Positions 1 to 12,423 are shown, counted from the stretch's first letter. The stretch: 64,000 bases of DNA from Fagopyrum homotropicum (GCA_033239125.1 BSWB01000006.1:33782001-33846000), one strand, 5' to 3'. Translations and numbers: made by a program. Notes: generated by a model from the letters alone, not told the origin.

Positions 1-398
1 TATATTTAATTCTATTTTTTTGTAATCTTGGTTATTCTCTTGTAAATCCTATATAAAAGGGTCATATAAATCTTAATAAATGTGTGTTTCTATTTCCACC
101 TATATATGAAAAATGATCAAATGACAAATGGTTATTACCCTAAAAATTAAGAACGAACCACAATCGTTGAATGTGTCAGATCCAACTGCGAGCGTATAAG
201 CCTCACATATGTGTCTCATAAGCCACATATGTTGTATATGTGTGCGTCTCGTGTCTAGTACGCGTCATAAATTTGAGCCATAAAACTGAATTAAAATAAA
301 CGTTACAGATTCGTTTTTATTTCTCATCTATAAACTCTTTCTCACCAAAATACATCCCGATATACCGATTAATGTAAAGCAAATGGGGTTAGTTGTTT
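1..398. other. AT-rich non-coding flank
   Basis: I see no gene, repeat boundary or RNA here, only AT-rich sequence with a few short direct repeats around 190-240 (variants of cacatatgtgt). Confidence 0.6.
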
Positions 399-1065
399 GG
401 TCCCATTAGGAGTGGGCATGGGACGGACGGGACGGGATAGGGGTCCTCCCGCATTCCGTCCCGCGAGTTATTTGCGGGACGGAATTTATGACTTTTTTTC
501 TTCGTCCCGCGCGGGCCTTGTCCCACGTGGGACGGGATGGATCCCGCGAAAATTATGCGTTGATTATATTCAATATGTATATTTATTTTCTCTCATGTTT
601 AAAGACAGAAATGATCGGGAAAAAGAAACTCAATACCTAATTATCGATTCATGACGCCTACATTAGTAGTTAATTCATTGGAAACAAATTCAAGTTACAT
701 CAATGTGTCTTACCGATTCACATTCAAAAAATAATAACACATAATTTACAGAAAATTACATTTATTTAACTATCGAATTACAATTGTGGGAATCCACAAA
801 TACAAGGGCGATGGAACGGACCAGAGCAAGACGGTGAACGAACTAAATCAAGGGAGAACAGAAACTCTAGTATATTAAATCCAACCAAATGAGTCGTAAA
901 GAATGAGTGAATGAATGATGAAAAATTATCGATCTAATGCTTTTTAAAATATAAAATTATTTCTAAAAATGATATTTATTAAAATTATAATATATGTATA
1001 TTGTTTATCTATATAATATTTATAAAAATATAAAAATATTATATTATATATATATAGTAGATCAT

Positions 1066-1326
1066 ATGAGAACACCCCTAACATGTATACATGAGAACAG
1101 ATTCGTAATTATTATTAGTTTTGTTACGAAGGTGTCATATTGTTTAATGTATTATTCGTAGTTATTGTTGGTTGAGTGGATTATTCATAGTTATTGTTGG
1201 ATTCCTAATTATTATTATTTGTAGTTATTATTAATTATGATATCTACTTTAAATTTCAACCCTTAATACTCATCATCCAACGGTGTACGATTGTTCTCAT
1301 GTATACACGTTAGGGGTGTTCTCATG
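1066..1326. mobile_element. MITE with 34-bp terminal inverted repeats
   Basis: The arms at 1066-1099 and 1293-1326 are reverse complements with one mismatch in 34. The 193-bp core is AT-rich and non-coding. Similarity of the arms continues outward weakly into TA-rich sequence, so the true ends could lie a few bases further out, and I cannot fix the target duplication or superfamily. It lies inside the hAT-type element. Confidence 0.65.
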
Positions 1327-1335
1327 GGAACCACC

Positions 1336-1339
<4 letters not shown>

Positions 1340-1413
<74 letters not shown>
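1340..1413. repeat. (TA)n microsatellite
   Basis: About 37 uninterrupted TA units lie directly outside the right arm of the MITE. The tract creates spurious Tyr-Ile ORFs on both strands, which are not genes. Confidence 0.95.
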
Positions 1414-1419
<6 letters not shown>

Positions 1420-1576
1420 CGGGACGAGATTAAGCGGGATGGAAAGTCTCCGTCCCGCGGAAAAAATGTTTGCAGGACGGAATGGGACGGGAGACACATT
1501 TTTTTTCCAAATCCCACCCGAACAGGGACGGAACCAGGACCGGATTAAGCGGATTTATGTCACCAGTAGGTCCCAT

Positions 1577-2529
1577 CCTCTCCCACCAGAAAAAACAGCG
1601 TTTTAATCACATTATCTTGTTACCATGTGGCCAGCTTTTCATCTCTCTCCGTTGTAAGTTGTAACTACAACTTGTTACAAAAATGTCCCCCACCCAATTT
1701 GCTACTTACAACTTACAATAGTGCCTTTAAATCATCGCCTCAAATTTGTATCATGCCCTCTAAACCTTTTGGGTGCGTTTCTTTTTTTAGTTACTTTCAA
1801 ATAAATGTTTTCGAATAATAATTAACGTATTTGCCGCTCTATATTTTATTGCTTCAGACTTGTGGATGGGAATATTACGGGACAAACAAATCGCCCGCGA
1901 TAGAGAATGTACGGTGCAGGTTGCACCTACTTTTTTTTTTATTTTTTCATTTCCCTTGCCAAAACTTTTAAAAAGTATATACTGTATTTTATATACGATA
2001 TAGTAAAATGTAGGTAAAGGAAAGTATACGATTCTTTGCCAATTGTGGCAACCATACTTCCACTTTTTTTTTTTTTTTTCAAAACGTAATTGTAATTATT
2101 TGTATTGAAAAATGATGTCTAATAAGTATAATGAAATTAAGAAAATACATTTAGTTAAGTTGTTAAAATAAAATAAAAAATGTCCCAGATTATTGGATTT
2201 GTATGCTATGAATTCATTAAGTTTTTAGATGTCTAATCAAACATATAAATTTATGTTATTTTTTTTTAATTTTAGTTATTGGTAAAAATATTATTAATTT
2301 AAAATTAAAGATTTGAACTCGACTTACGATAAATCGATTTTCTTATATATATTTGGAGAAGTGTATATTTAGAAATAATTCTCGTTCTAGATCTTTTTAG
2401 AAAGGATGATGTAGATGTTTTAATAATGATATAAGTTGTTAAACCGAGATTAGTGTAGTTTAAAAATCCCACGATCCTAAGGTATTAGACATAGATAATG
2501 ATTTTGACATAAAACGTCACTAAATTTTA
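1577..2529. other. Non-coding AT-rich region
   Basis: No gene is supported. Several long T runs (about 1930-1945 and 2066-2080) are the only structure I see. Confidence 0.55.
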
Positions 2530-2704
2530 CCCGTTTGGTTGGAGCGGTGGAATGGAAACGAAAAGGAATCGATTAAGGGTAGAGAAAGGAAATGAAATAA
2601 ATGACATTACTTTCATGGGTTAAAAGACCTCTAACCAAACGTAATTTTTTATTGATTTGGAATTATTCCGTTACCGAAAATGATTTCCGGTGCTTTCAAA
2701 CGGG
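2530..2704. mobile_element. Possible small inverted-repeat MITE
   Basis: The ends cccgtttggttggagc and, read from the right, cccgtttgaaagcacc form a short imperfect inverted repeat. A further ggaatggaaacg stretch is loosely mirrored inside. The start resembles the gtttggtt-type ends common in plant Harbinger/Tourist MITEs. I could not find a convincing target duplication. Confidence 0.35.
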
Positions 2705-3054
2705 CTCAATGGAATACGAGTTGTTGGAGTTGCTATGGATATCTTCGGGAGTCTTAATTTGAGAGATGATATAATTTTATTTAGATGATGGAGATGACAA
2801 AGGTGATAAAAGGAAGAAATTTAGTATTTGAGAAGAATAGATTACACACTAGACCAAAGTAGTTTATGAAAGCTTTTAAAAGTTGAAATTTTGGTATTAA
2901 GCTTATTTCCTCAAATGCTTTTTTTTTTCTACTTCAAACTACTGCACAATTAATGTAATAATTTAAAAAAAAAACGATCTTCCATAGCAAAATTGTGTTT
3001 CTTCTATACCCAATCGTTATAGATAAATGTAGGGTTATGGTCTCAAAATTCTAC

Positions 3055-4340
3055 ATAGTATCAGAGCAACAATTTTAAACTTATCGGCTTGATATTATAG
3101 TCTTATATCCTAAACCTATTAGCTTCCTAGGATGTCAATCTACCGATGTCCTAAGGCCAAACCTACTGGTGTGCTATTATCGTCACCCTACCAGTGTGTT
3201 ATCATCGTCAACCTATAGACCATATCCAAAGTGTGTTATTACCGTCAACCTACCAGCATGCAGTTGTTGTCAAACCTACCATCACAATATTGGCGCCAAC
3301 AAAACAAATTGCAAAGAGAGAGGGAGGTTCATCATGCTCTTATTGCATCTCTTCGCTCCAACAACCTCCTAGGGTCAAACCTACAAGTGTGTTATTATCG
3401 TTACCCTAAACCTATAAGCGGTGCCCTAGGACGCCAACCTACTGGCACACTAAGGTCGAACCTACTGATGCCATAGGACCGAACCTAACAACGTACTATT
3501 ATTGTCACCCTACAAGCGTGCTATCATCGTCGACTTATCGGTGGTGTGTTATTATCGTCAACCTACAATTGTCGTCAAACCTATCGACCTTATATTGGTG
3601 TCAAAAAAGCAAAGAGAAAAAAAGAGAGGGAGATTCATCATGTTCTTATGGCATCTCTTCGCTTCAACAACCTATTAGAAACCTGAACAGAAGACACGTC
3701 ACCCGGCGCGACTCGGCTTAGCGCGCACGTCTGCATGGTTGCCTGCGTCGTTCCTCGTTGAAAATGGGTAGTGACTCAAGGCCACAACCTTAATGCGTTT
3801 TGCCTTACTATATCCCTAGGATTCCTCACTTTCTGATCGATGTGGATATCCACATTTTATGACTTTTTCCCAAGTTTTGGTCTCGCTTGCAACCAACTTC
3901 GGGTCTCCATTTCTCATTCAAACGAAACTCAAATTTAATATATGAATATACCACGAGCAAGAGCTCAGGTAGACGAAGTCAAAACTCCAACTTTCCGGTG
4001 TTGACAATGGCCGGAACCCACCAAAATTATGTCCGGAAAGTGCACGACGCACCATGTATTAAATACATGTGTGATTCATAATAAATTAGTTCCAACATTA
4101 TCTTCACCATAACGACGTGCTATCATCGTCAGCCTATCGGCGTGTTATTTTCATCAATCTACCGGCACCATATTGTCACTAACAAAACAAAAGACAAAGA
4201 AGAGAGGAAGGTTCTTCGAGTCCTCGTTGCATCTCTTCACTCCAACAACTTTCGTTCAAGACTCAATGCTTTCAAAAACAACTAAAGAGCAGTGTCAACA
4301 AAGTAAATACTTTCAATGTCTTACCATTCAAGCTTGAAAT
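3055..4340 (+). mobile_element. Degenerate LTR-element internal region
   Basis: The stretch tagtatcagagcaac at about 3055-3069 resembles the initiator-Met tRNA primer-binding site (tggtatcagagc) and follows an LTR-like end (attctaca). A similar attctaca end occurs near 4472, after a possible short LTR starting tgttgaat at about 4343. Between them are three related copies of a segment ending in a variant of gcatctcttcgctccaacaac (about 3280-3370, 3565-3680 and 4160-4250). Each sits among degenerate repeats of gtgttattatcgtcaacctac. No protein domain survives. It could be a TRIM-like relic or a Copia leader. Confidence 0.3.
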
Positions 4341-4472
4341 TGTTGAATACATCTCCAGAGTTAGGGTTTACTAAAAATTTTATCTATTTTATTATTTGAT
4401 CCCTACATTTATGTTATATAAACGATATCAAATCAATAAAGAAAGCATGTTTTACTATTAAATTCTACACCA

Positions 4473-5396
4473 ACCAAAGTATAGGGTTCTATAGCATTTT
4501 TTACCTTAATATTTTATTTTAATTTTAATGAGCTTTTTCTTTCATTTTTATAATGATAGGTATATATAACTACTTAATTAGTTACAAACTAGGATTTTTT
4601 GTTAAAATTCATCCTCAAATTAAAACAATTGTATCAAATCACTTGGTAAAAATTCAAGTTGTTTTTATAATAATTAGATGTTAAATTATAATTATCAAAT
4701 TTAATGAAATAAAATATTAAAATATATTAAATTAAATTAAATTAATATCATTAGACATTTCTAATAGCCTAAAATAAGGGGTTGTAGGCAAATCTAGTAT
4801 ATAATGATCCGTGGTTTGAGTACTAACGTCAAAATCTTTATTTACTAAATTTTTATTTAGTTTAATATAAATTGTGTTTGAAAATACTATCTTCAACCAG
4901 TTTTTTAATTAATTATAAGTTTAAATTACTTCTATTAGATAATTTTAGTTTTACTTAAATTCATACATCTCTTGATATTTTACTAAGATCAAATATAATA
5001 TTTATTCATATCAGATTATTATCTAGTATGTGGGTCGTTGACCCACCGATTCCATTTTTTTTTAATCCCATATACTTAAATCATTGATCCCTAAATTCAG
5101 TAAATTGTGTTTTTCCAAATTCTACCTAAAAACCATAAAAGTTTATTCATTTTATTGTTAGTGTGTTGTTCTATATTTCCTTAATAACTTGTGTTATTTA
5201 GTGATGAATATTTGAATTTAAAAGTTTTAATTAATACTAAATTATATACCATTCGATAAATAAATTCAACACATTATTATTAATACATTAAATACCATTA
5301 TTTTTAATAATATATCTTACAAATATCCATGCAACGCCACATGTCTTATACTAATACAATTCTAATTCCTTAAAATTACTTGTGGCATGTTGGAAA
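4473..5396. other. AT-rich non-coding region
   Basis: Very AT-rich sequence with no ORF, RNA gene or repeat boundary that I can support. Confidence 0.55.
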
Positions 5397-6600
5397 TTGT
5401 AACACCCCATAAAATTATCATCTCGCATCATTTAAATGAGAATTATGATTATCTCATAAGGATGAATAGTTACCCATGTCAACAAAAATTCTTCTTTTTC
5501 AATGATCGAGTGAGGACAAAGAACTCTGGAGTTGTGCGAGAGCAATTTCAAGAAGGGTGACCTCCTGAGAAGTGAACGTGGTTGGCATGAGAATAACATT
5601 CCTAAGACCTCGGGTCTTAACAAATATCTTAAGATTGGGGTTTCTGTTCGGAAGGAGGTTCCTACTGAGATGTTTGATGGTGATGGTGGGGAGCTCTGCC
5701 TCGCCAACATTCTTTTCTACAATTGATTTCAAGGTAAAGACACATGTGTCGACATCACTGGTTCATCTCCTTTCTCTTTATCTAGCCTTTATAGTTTCAT
5801 CCCAGGTAAAGATGTGGGAGTTGCTGCTGAAAACAAGAGAACAAAGTGTGTCGACGTTTGTCGCTCCAAGGTAGGGCTGAGCAAGTTCGGTTCGGTTCTA
5901 GTAAACCGAACCAAAACGAGTAATTTCGGTCCAGACCGAACCTAAACCGACAACTTAGGTTCGGTCTTTGGTCCTTGTTTTTTACAATTTCGGTTTTGGT
6001 CCAAAACCGATAAAAAACCGAAAACCGAATTTCATTTAATAAAAAAAACGGCTTTGAATATAACACTACTTGATGCTTAAATGGGATTGTTAATTTTCTA
6101 GGTTTAACTCTTTATATTAAAATTATTATATAAATTAAAATTTCATTTTATTGTTATTTTATCGAGATTTGTTAGTTATTTTTTAGGTTCATTTAGGTCC
6201 AAAACCTAAACCAAACCAAAACCGATGTAATCGGTTTGATTTTAGGTTCGCATATTTTAAATTTTTGGTTTTCGATCCAAACCAAAACCGAACCTTCTTT
6301 TATAGGTTCGGTTTTTGGTCCAAGTTTTTTGAAAAATCGTTTTTCGGTTCGTTTCGGTTTTGGACCTATCATCTGCCCTACTCCAAGGGGTATCACTTTC
6401 TTCCCTTTTCCTTTTCCACGTTTTGTGACTTGAGAGATGACGCAGTGGAGCTCGTTAAAAGATTGAGTACGGTTGCTAAAGGGATACCCGGGAATAGTAG
6501 GAGTACTTGTTTTATTTTGACTAGGATTGTTTTTACTATTCAAAAAGGGTGTGGAGCCCAATTTGTTAGTCAGCTCCCATCCAACGTCATGTAATGTGTT
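5397..6600 (+). mobile_element. Chromovirus-type LTR fragment, split by a hAT insertion
   Basis: It begins tgtaacacccc, the usual start of plant Ty3/gypsy chromovirus LTRs. The segment at about 5540-5610 (caagaagggtgacctcctgagaagt) followed by acctcgggtc is typical of such LTRs in the sense orientation. The hAT element 5872-6380 interrupts it. The right end is not recognisable, so 6600 is an estimate. No coding domain is present. Confidence 0.5.
5872..6380. mobile_element. Non-autonomous hAT element with perfect 8-bp TSD
   Basis: A perfect 8-bp target duplication, ctccaagg, flanks it at 5864-5871 and 6381-6388. Termini are tagggctgagc and, read inward from the right, tagggcagatg. Both subterminal regions are dense in ttcggttcggtt / aaccgaacc copies on both strands. 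The centre is AT-rich and non-coding. Removing the element and one duplication restores a continuous LTR fragment. Confidence 0.85.
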
Positions 6601-6635
6601 TTCCCTTCGGTATAATAAAAATTATTATAATATAA

Positions 6636-6661
6636 TAGTAGTACTAGTAGTAGTAGTAGTA

Positions 6662-6699
<38 letters not shown>
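6636..6699. repeat. Compound (GTA)n-(AAT)n microsatellite
   Basis: About nine GTA units run directly into about twelve AAT units. Confidence 0.95.
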
Positions 6700-6852
6700 C
6701 GGTAAAGATGCATTCCTCATCTCGCAAATAGTTAATATATAACTTAAAAATTGTAAAACTAAACATTAAAATTTTTAGTGTTGTAAACAATTAATATATA
6801 TCTTTTTTTTCTCTCATCTCGCAAAATCATATTCAATTTATCTCCCCTCTTC

Positions 6853-8777
6853 TCCAGGAAAGAATTGGGCAGTTGGCCCATTGTTGACAAGAATCGAGAA
6901 AGAAACAGTAGAGATGTATTCCTCGATCCATCCCACAAATTTTTTTCCAAATCCAAACTTTTGGAGAATGCGTATGATAAATTTCCAACTAACTTGGTCA
7001 TATGCCTTCTCCATATCAAATTTAATGGTTGTCCATCCTTGTCTTTTCTACTAAAAAAAGAGTGAAAAATCTCGTGTGCAATAAAAATGTTATCATGTAT
7101 TGATCTTTTAGTGACGAAAGCTCCTTGGAGAGTGTGAATGAGTTTTTGCATGATGAGTTCCATTCTATTCGTAATGATTTTAGCGATTATTTGTAGATTG
7201 TTGAGAAAAAGGCTTATAGGTCTAAATTGGTTAATAGAAATGGGATTGCCTACTTTTGGTATTAGAGTTATGAAAGTATGATTTATTTGTTTTAGATGTT
7301 TTCCACTTCTGAAAAAATTCATAACTGCTTTTGTAACATCCGTTCCCACAATATGCCAGTATTTCTGGTAGAAACCGGCGGGCATACCGCCAGGTCCCGG
7401 GAATTTATCACACCCGATGTCAAAGATAGCATTCTTAATTTCTTCATTTGTTGGTGGTTTTGTTAGTCTTTCATTATCATCGGAACTAACTTTGTTCTTG
7501 ATGAGTTGAAGCTTTTCTTCCAATAGGTTATTATCTAGTGGGGATCTAGTGAATTTGCACACAAATTCTTTTTTAACTTCCATACGGATTTCGTTATTAG
7601 TTGATAACATTGTCCCATTTGAATCTATTAATTCCTTTATATTTTCCTATTTCTTCTACCGGTAGCAATCCAGTGAAAGTATTTTGAGTTTGTGTCGATG
7701 TTTTTGAGATTGTTGTTCTTTATTCTTTGTCTCCAATATCTTTGGTGGAAGTTAATAAGGCGATTTTGTTTTGTAAGAAGAACTCTTTGAAAGTTTTCAA
7801 CTTTTTGGTTTAGGTTCGGTTATGATAGGCCTTGAATATCCACTAGTTGGGTTTCAACTTCTTTTAGTTGTTTGAAAATATTACCAAAGCTTACTTTACT
7901 CCATTCTTTAGCTTTTGTTTTTAGAAGTTGAGTCTTTCTTGTTAGGATAAACATTTCGTTCCCCCTATAATTAGCACGCCAGGTTTGTTTTACAATGTTT
8001 TCAAATGCTTTGCGTTTAGTCCACATCATTTCAAATTTAAAAGGTTGAGGGGTGAACGGTATTGAGTCCGCTAATTCAATTGAGATCTGACAATGATCCG
8101 AGATTGTGAACGCGTAATTTTTTATTTTTAACAGGGGATACCATTAACGAATCAGATTGTGGACAAGAACACAATCAAGTTTTTCAAGGATATTACTTGG
8201 GTCATCACATTGTTTTCTCCAAGTAAATTGGTTGTCAGTTGTTTGAATGTCATCGAGATTACATATGTTTTTAAAGTTATTGAGTCTACTGAATCTGTTG
8301 GAATTGATTGTGGCTCCTCCTTGTTTTTCCGAGTGGTGTTGAATTTCATTCAAATCGCCCATTAAAATACATGGTGATGGTAATACCTTGATTAGATAGG
8401 TTATTGAATCCTAGAACGTATTTTTTGATATAACGTGAGGTGGTGCATAAGCGAAAATAATGTTCATTTTGCGGTTTTGCTTCTTACAGACAACTTCAAT
8501 ACAAATTAATCTATCATTTTTGAGATAAGACTAATGGTTTGATTTTTAAGTTGGTTGGCTTTCCAGAGTAGGCATAAGCCCCCACCCTCCCGGTAGCGGG
8601 ACAGTAAATGATATTATCAAAGCCCGCCGATCTCCAAAGGCGGTCGTCCGGTGGATTTTCAAATTTAGTTTCTGCTAGAGCAATTATATTAATATTATCT
8701 ATTTTACAAACGGCTTCGAGATTTGTCCAGAGGTTACTCCGGCCCATACCTCTTATGTTCCAGAAACTAATTATCAT
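6853..8777 (-). pseudogene. LINE ORF2 5' half: endonuclease and N-terminal reverse transcriptase
   Basis: Translation from ATG 8777 starts with an APE-type endonuclease (MIISFWNIRGMGR, then AETKF about 35 residues on). After a break, the downstream endonuclease motif MGDLNEI and FTWR appear (8144-8362). A linker (7820-8029) is followed by the RT N-terminus (6853-7610) with PGPGGMPAGFYQKYW, ITLIPKVG, FRPISL and QGAFV blocks. Frameshifts and stops separate the pieces, so no ORF2 protein is made. The reading stops at the inversion breakpoint within the RT, before the FADD block. Confidence 0.8.
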
Positions 8778-9963
8778 TTTAACCTTGTAGGAATAAGTTT
8801 GATTTTGAAGGTATCGTATGTTCGGAATCCTAGTCCTTGTAGGGTATGTGTAGATGTAAAACGTGATTTGTTGGTTGGAAATTGTCGACTCATGGAATTG
8901 GTGGAGATTTTGTTTTGGTCCGAAAAGTCAAAATTAATTGAACTAATCCTCTTTGCCATATTATACCTTACAATTTTTAACAAAATTGTATTGTATAACA
9001 TGACTAACTGTTGGTTTTGGTAATGTCCTATAAAAGGCTCCGCATGTTTGTGTGAACTTGTTTTTGTCTTTGGACTATTGTAGTAAGTACCAGGTGGAAA
9101 GAAATGGCAAGATGGAGAAATTGGAAGGGAGCAAGTCTTAGAAAAATCCACTCAGAGGAGCGCCCGTTAATACGAGCTTTGTTCGGATATTGGTTATATA
9201 CTCTGAAGTCATGTGGATAGAACGCGTATCACATCGCATATGTTCTTTTAATGACAAGGTACGTGGTAAAATTATTGACCAAAGGGTTGGGTTGTAACCC
9301 ATTACAAAAGCTTGTAGCAAATTAATCAGTCTTTTCAAAGACCAGCCTCAGTAGACTAGTTTTAAAACGGTGGGCTTTCCTGGGCCCAAAAGAAACAATT
9401 AAGATATTGGTTAATTTCAAGAAAACTGGAAGAAACAAGCTCAACCAATTTTGTGGAAATCCCCAGTGGTTGGTGATTTTTGTGAAGAAACAACTAAAGA
9501 CGAGATAAATCATGCCACTGTAGGAACAATCAAGAGCAATCCAAAAGCGAAAGCGATAAAATTCAGACTTGATAAAGGAAAATGAAGCGAAAAGAGACTG
9601 CGAAACTTCATTACAACAATCCTTCAACTCCGGTACATATGGGTAATCAAAAGGGCTTAGACAGTGAGTGAATACAAATCTGCTCACCAAGGAACACAGA
9701 CAAGCTTCTAAGCAGGAAGAGGAGATGCAAGAAAGCATCTTTTCACTACCAACGGTCAACTGAATGCTCGTTATGTGATAGGAGTACCACCGAGCCAACC
9801 ACAAGGTGAAAGAGCAATACAATTGCAACAAAAAAGCATGTTAGGCATACTATCATCAAAGCGAGCAAAAGTAAGTGGCCTAAAAAGGTAAACAATATTC
9901 TGAGGGAGGGTGAAACCCAAGGAAGCAAAATGGAGTTGAAGTTGTGTCAGCATAGTTAACCTA
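8778..9963 (-). other. LINE 5' region (5' UTR and any ORF1 remains), inverted
   Basis: This stretch lies immediately 5' of ORF2 on the minus strand and ends at the inversion junction, so it should be the leader and/or ORF1. Two minus-strand ORFs occur (8774-9151, 125 codons; 9322-9831, 169 codons). I recognise no gag-like or CCHC zinc-knuckle motif in either. It may be decayed ORF1, 5' UTR, or in part unrelated sequence. Confidence 0.4.
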
Positions 9964-12165
9964 CTTTCCTGGAAAAGGACTCAGACAATGAGACCCCTTA
10001 TCACCCTACCTTTTCATACTAGGCGCTGAAATCCTTACACAAATGATCCAAAATGACTACAATAATTACGATAACCATATCGGGTTCTCTGTTTGTAGAA
10101 ATGCAACACCAATCCCTTTCCTATCATTTGCAGATGATATGATCATTTTTACTAAAGCAAACTCGAACTCCTGCATGAGAACGAAAGAAATTCTTGATAT
10201 TTAATGCTCCATCTCTGAGCAAAAGATTAACTACCACAAATCTGCCTTCCAAACTAAAAAAAAATACTCCCATGAGTTGTATCACAAAAATTAAATTATA
10301 TCCTTAAAATGGAACATACAACCTCTCTTGATAACTATGTGGGTTGCCCGATTATTAATGGACGTGTTAATAAAGAGACTTTCGGTAATATTAATAATAA
10401 AACAAAGCAACAACTACGTAAATGGAAATCAAACTCTCTTTCTCAAGAAGGGAGAAACATACTCATAAAGCACAACTTAGCGGCTAAACCAACCTTTGTT
10501 ATGCAAGGTTTTATGCTCCAAGACATAATTTAGACGAACTTGATAAAACGTATAAAAAGTTCTTTTGGAACAAACACGACAAGCATAGGTCATTAATCAG
10601 TTGGGATTCAATATGTAAACCAAAAAGAAACGGTGGTCTCGGGCTTAGAAAATCCCTTACCACGAATAAAGTCATTCAAATGAAACTACTCTGGAAAATT
10701 CTTGTTGAACCAGAAAATATTTGGGTGAAAATTGTTAATGAAAAGTATTTGAGAAATACTAATATTCTACAGTATCATCTAAAAGGACAAGTGTCTTGGC
10801 AATGGAAAAACCTTATAAAACTTAAATCCGAATTTAAAAACAGAATTATTTGGCAGATAGGCAATGGGAAAACAATCAACTTCTGGCTGAATAATTGGGT
10901 TACAACAACTCCCCTTATTACATTAGTACAAAATACTAATCTAATCAGTACTCAGATTAAAGTCAGCAATGAATAGGACACATCTAAAATTAAAAATGAA
11001 CTACAAAACCTTATCAGCCCAACAATTAGGAAAAGAGTTATAGAAACAATAATTCCAACAAATGAAATACAAAACAGGTTATATTGGAGAAGCAGCTCGA
11101 ACGGCTGGTTCTCCACAAAATCAGCCACATATATGATTGAGAATGAGTTTGGATGGCTTCCTGACTATTCTTGCGATTGGATTTAGAAATTAGACACCTA
11201 ACCAAAGATTAAAAACTTTATATGGAAAATCTCAAGAAACGGTATCCCAACTAAGGCAAAACTTATCGAAAGAAGAATTGCGGTTTCTTCTAACTGCGAA
11301 TTTTGTGATCATCAACTCGAAGATTTTATACATCTTCTTATTGATTGTCCCTTTAGTAAAAATATAATCACAAAATGTGACTTAACTATCAGCACCAACC
11401 TCAGTACCATTAAAACGGAAAACAAAAGACTACATGAACTCTTACTTGAATTAAAAAACAAGATTGGAATAACTAATTTTTCACGTCTTGCTACCATTTG
11501 GTGGAGTATTTGGTTCTTCAGGAATAAAAATCATCTTTAACAATGATGCAATCGGATGGGATCACAACATCCTAAATTTCGTTAAAAAACCAAGTTCATA
11601 ACTGAAAAAATCATAAAACCAATGACGATGAAACGAATTTAAATATATCCAAAAGAACAACTTAACCAACATGAGAAAGAAAAATAATATTAAATGGGAT
11701 AAACCAAAATCTGGGTTCCACAAACTAAATTTTGATGGATCAAAACTCGATTCAGGTATAACATCCATTGATTTTGTTTTACGAAATCCTTACGGTTTGG
11801 TAATTAGCTTAGACGCTAGAAAAAATAACTTTAACTCTGTAGTTAAAGAAGAAGCCTTCGCGCTGAAAGTGGGACTTAAAGAAGCAATAAGACTAAATAT
11901 TAAAAAGATTGAAATTGATGGTGATAACTTATGTGTTATCAAGGCACTCCAAGGACTTTGGAGTTGTCCGTGAGAGATCGAGTTGATCATTTCCAACTCC
12001 ATACTGGATCTTCGCTTCTTTGAGGAAGTCTAGATCAGGCATGTGTTCAAAGAAATTAACTATGTTGCTGACCGATTAACCCATTTAGAAATTTCGAACC
12101 CCAACACAACCTTTTTTGACAATCCCGAACTTCGTGTTTTCATCCGGAAGGATGCTTTAGGATAG
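9964..12165 (+). pseudogene. LINE ORF2 3' half: RT catalytic core, zf-RVT region, RNase H
   Basis: The frame opens with GLRQ-stop-DPLSPYLFILGAE and the RT catalytic FADDM at about 10128-10142. It continues through the post-RT region GCPIINGRVNKETF (10309-10533) and WQWKNLIKL (10680-10976). A zf-RVT-like block contains CEFCDH then HLLIDCP (about 11290-11350). An RNase H domain follows (11671-12165) with KLNFDGS, EAFALKVGL and EIDGDNL, ending in ADRLTHLEI. Several in-frame stops and frameshifts inactivate it. A glycine codon of the conserved RQGDP motif has become TGA. Confidence 0.8.
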
Positions 12166-12220
12166 ACTACTTCGAAAAGATAGTTCCTTCCTAACCGCTT
12201 TCCGTTGTAAAAAAAAAAAA

Positions 12221-12368
12221 GTTCTCCCCCCTCATCGTCGTGAGTCTCACGACTACCTTCTCTCTAAACCTTGAGGCTTTTTGACAACTTGTTAATTGTT
12301 AATAAGTAATGATGTTAATAAGTATTAACAACTAGTTGACAATCCAAAAAAATATTAAATTTTGTTAG

Positions 12369-12423
<55 letters not shown>

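Larger units (their letters stand above)
407..1568. mobile_element. Non-autonomous hAT-type element with GGGACGG-rich ends
   Basis: The element is flanked by a perfect 8-bp target duplication, ggtcccat, at 399-406 and 1569-1576, the size made by hAT transposases. It opens with taggagtgggcat, a hAT-like terminus, and the other end read inward (tactggtgacat) is a weak match. Both subterminal regions (about 418-545 and 1414-1500) are packed with gggacgg/ccgtccc copies, the usual place for transposase-binding repeats. No transposase is encoded, so mobilisation must have been in trans. A MITE and a (TA)n tract lie inside. The short ORFs over it are by-products of the repeats. Confidence 0.6.
6853..12220 (+). 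mobile_element. LINE retrotransposon with internally inverted 5' half
   Basis: A single L1-type LINE appears as two oppositely oriented halves. The 5' half (endonuclease to mid-RT) reads on the minus strand over 6853-8777, with upstream sequence to about 9960. The 3' half (rest of RT, zinc-knuckle-like region, RNase H) reads on the plus strand from 9964 and ends in A12 at 12209-12220. The protein breaks after FSILVNNGPTAQFFPG on the minus strand and resumes at FPGKGLRQ on the plus strand. The 10-bp sequence ctttcctgga occurs at both break ends (6853-6862 reversed, 9964-9973). A tentative target duplication compares ctcccctcttc left of 6853 with ctcccccctcatc after the A-tail. The inner order is that of twin priming. 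Confidence 0.8.

Noticed and set aside
1283..1606. ORFs on both strands with long Tyr-Ile runs
   Set aside because: They are translations of the (TA)n microsatellite and the GGGACGG repeats of a hAT-type element.
9322..9831. Hydrophobic 169-codon minus-strand ORF as a membrane protein gene
   Set aside because: It lies in the inverted LINE 5' region. Hydrophobicity comes from T-rich antisense sequence, and no signature was found.
6853..12220. Two independent LINE fragments lying head to head
   Set aside because: The RT reading is complementary with only a 10-bp overlap at the break, which two independent truncated insertions would not give.
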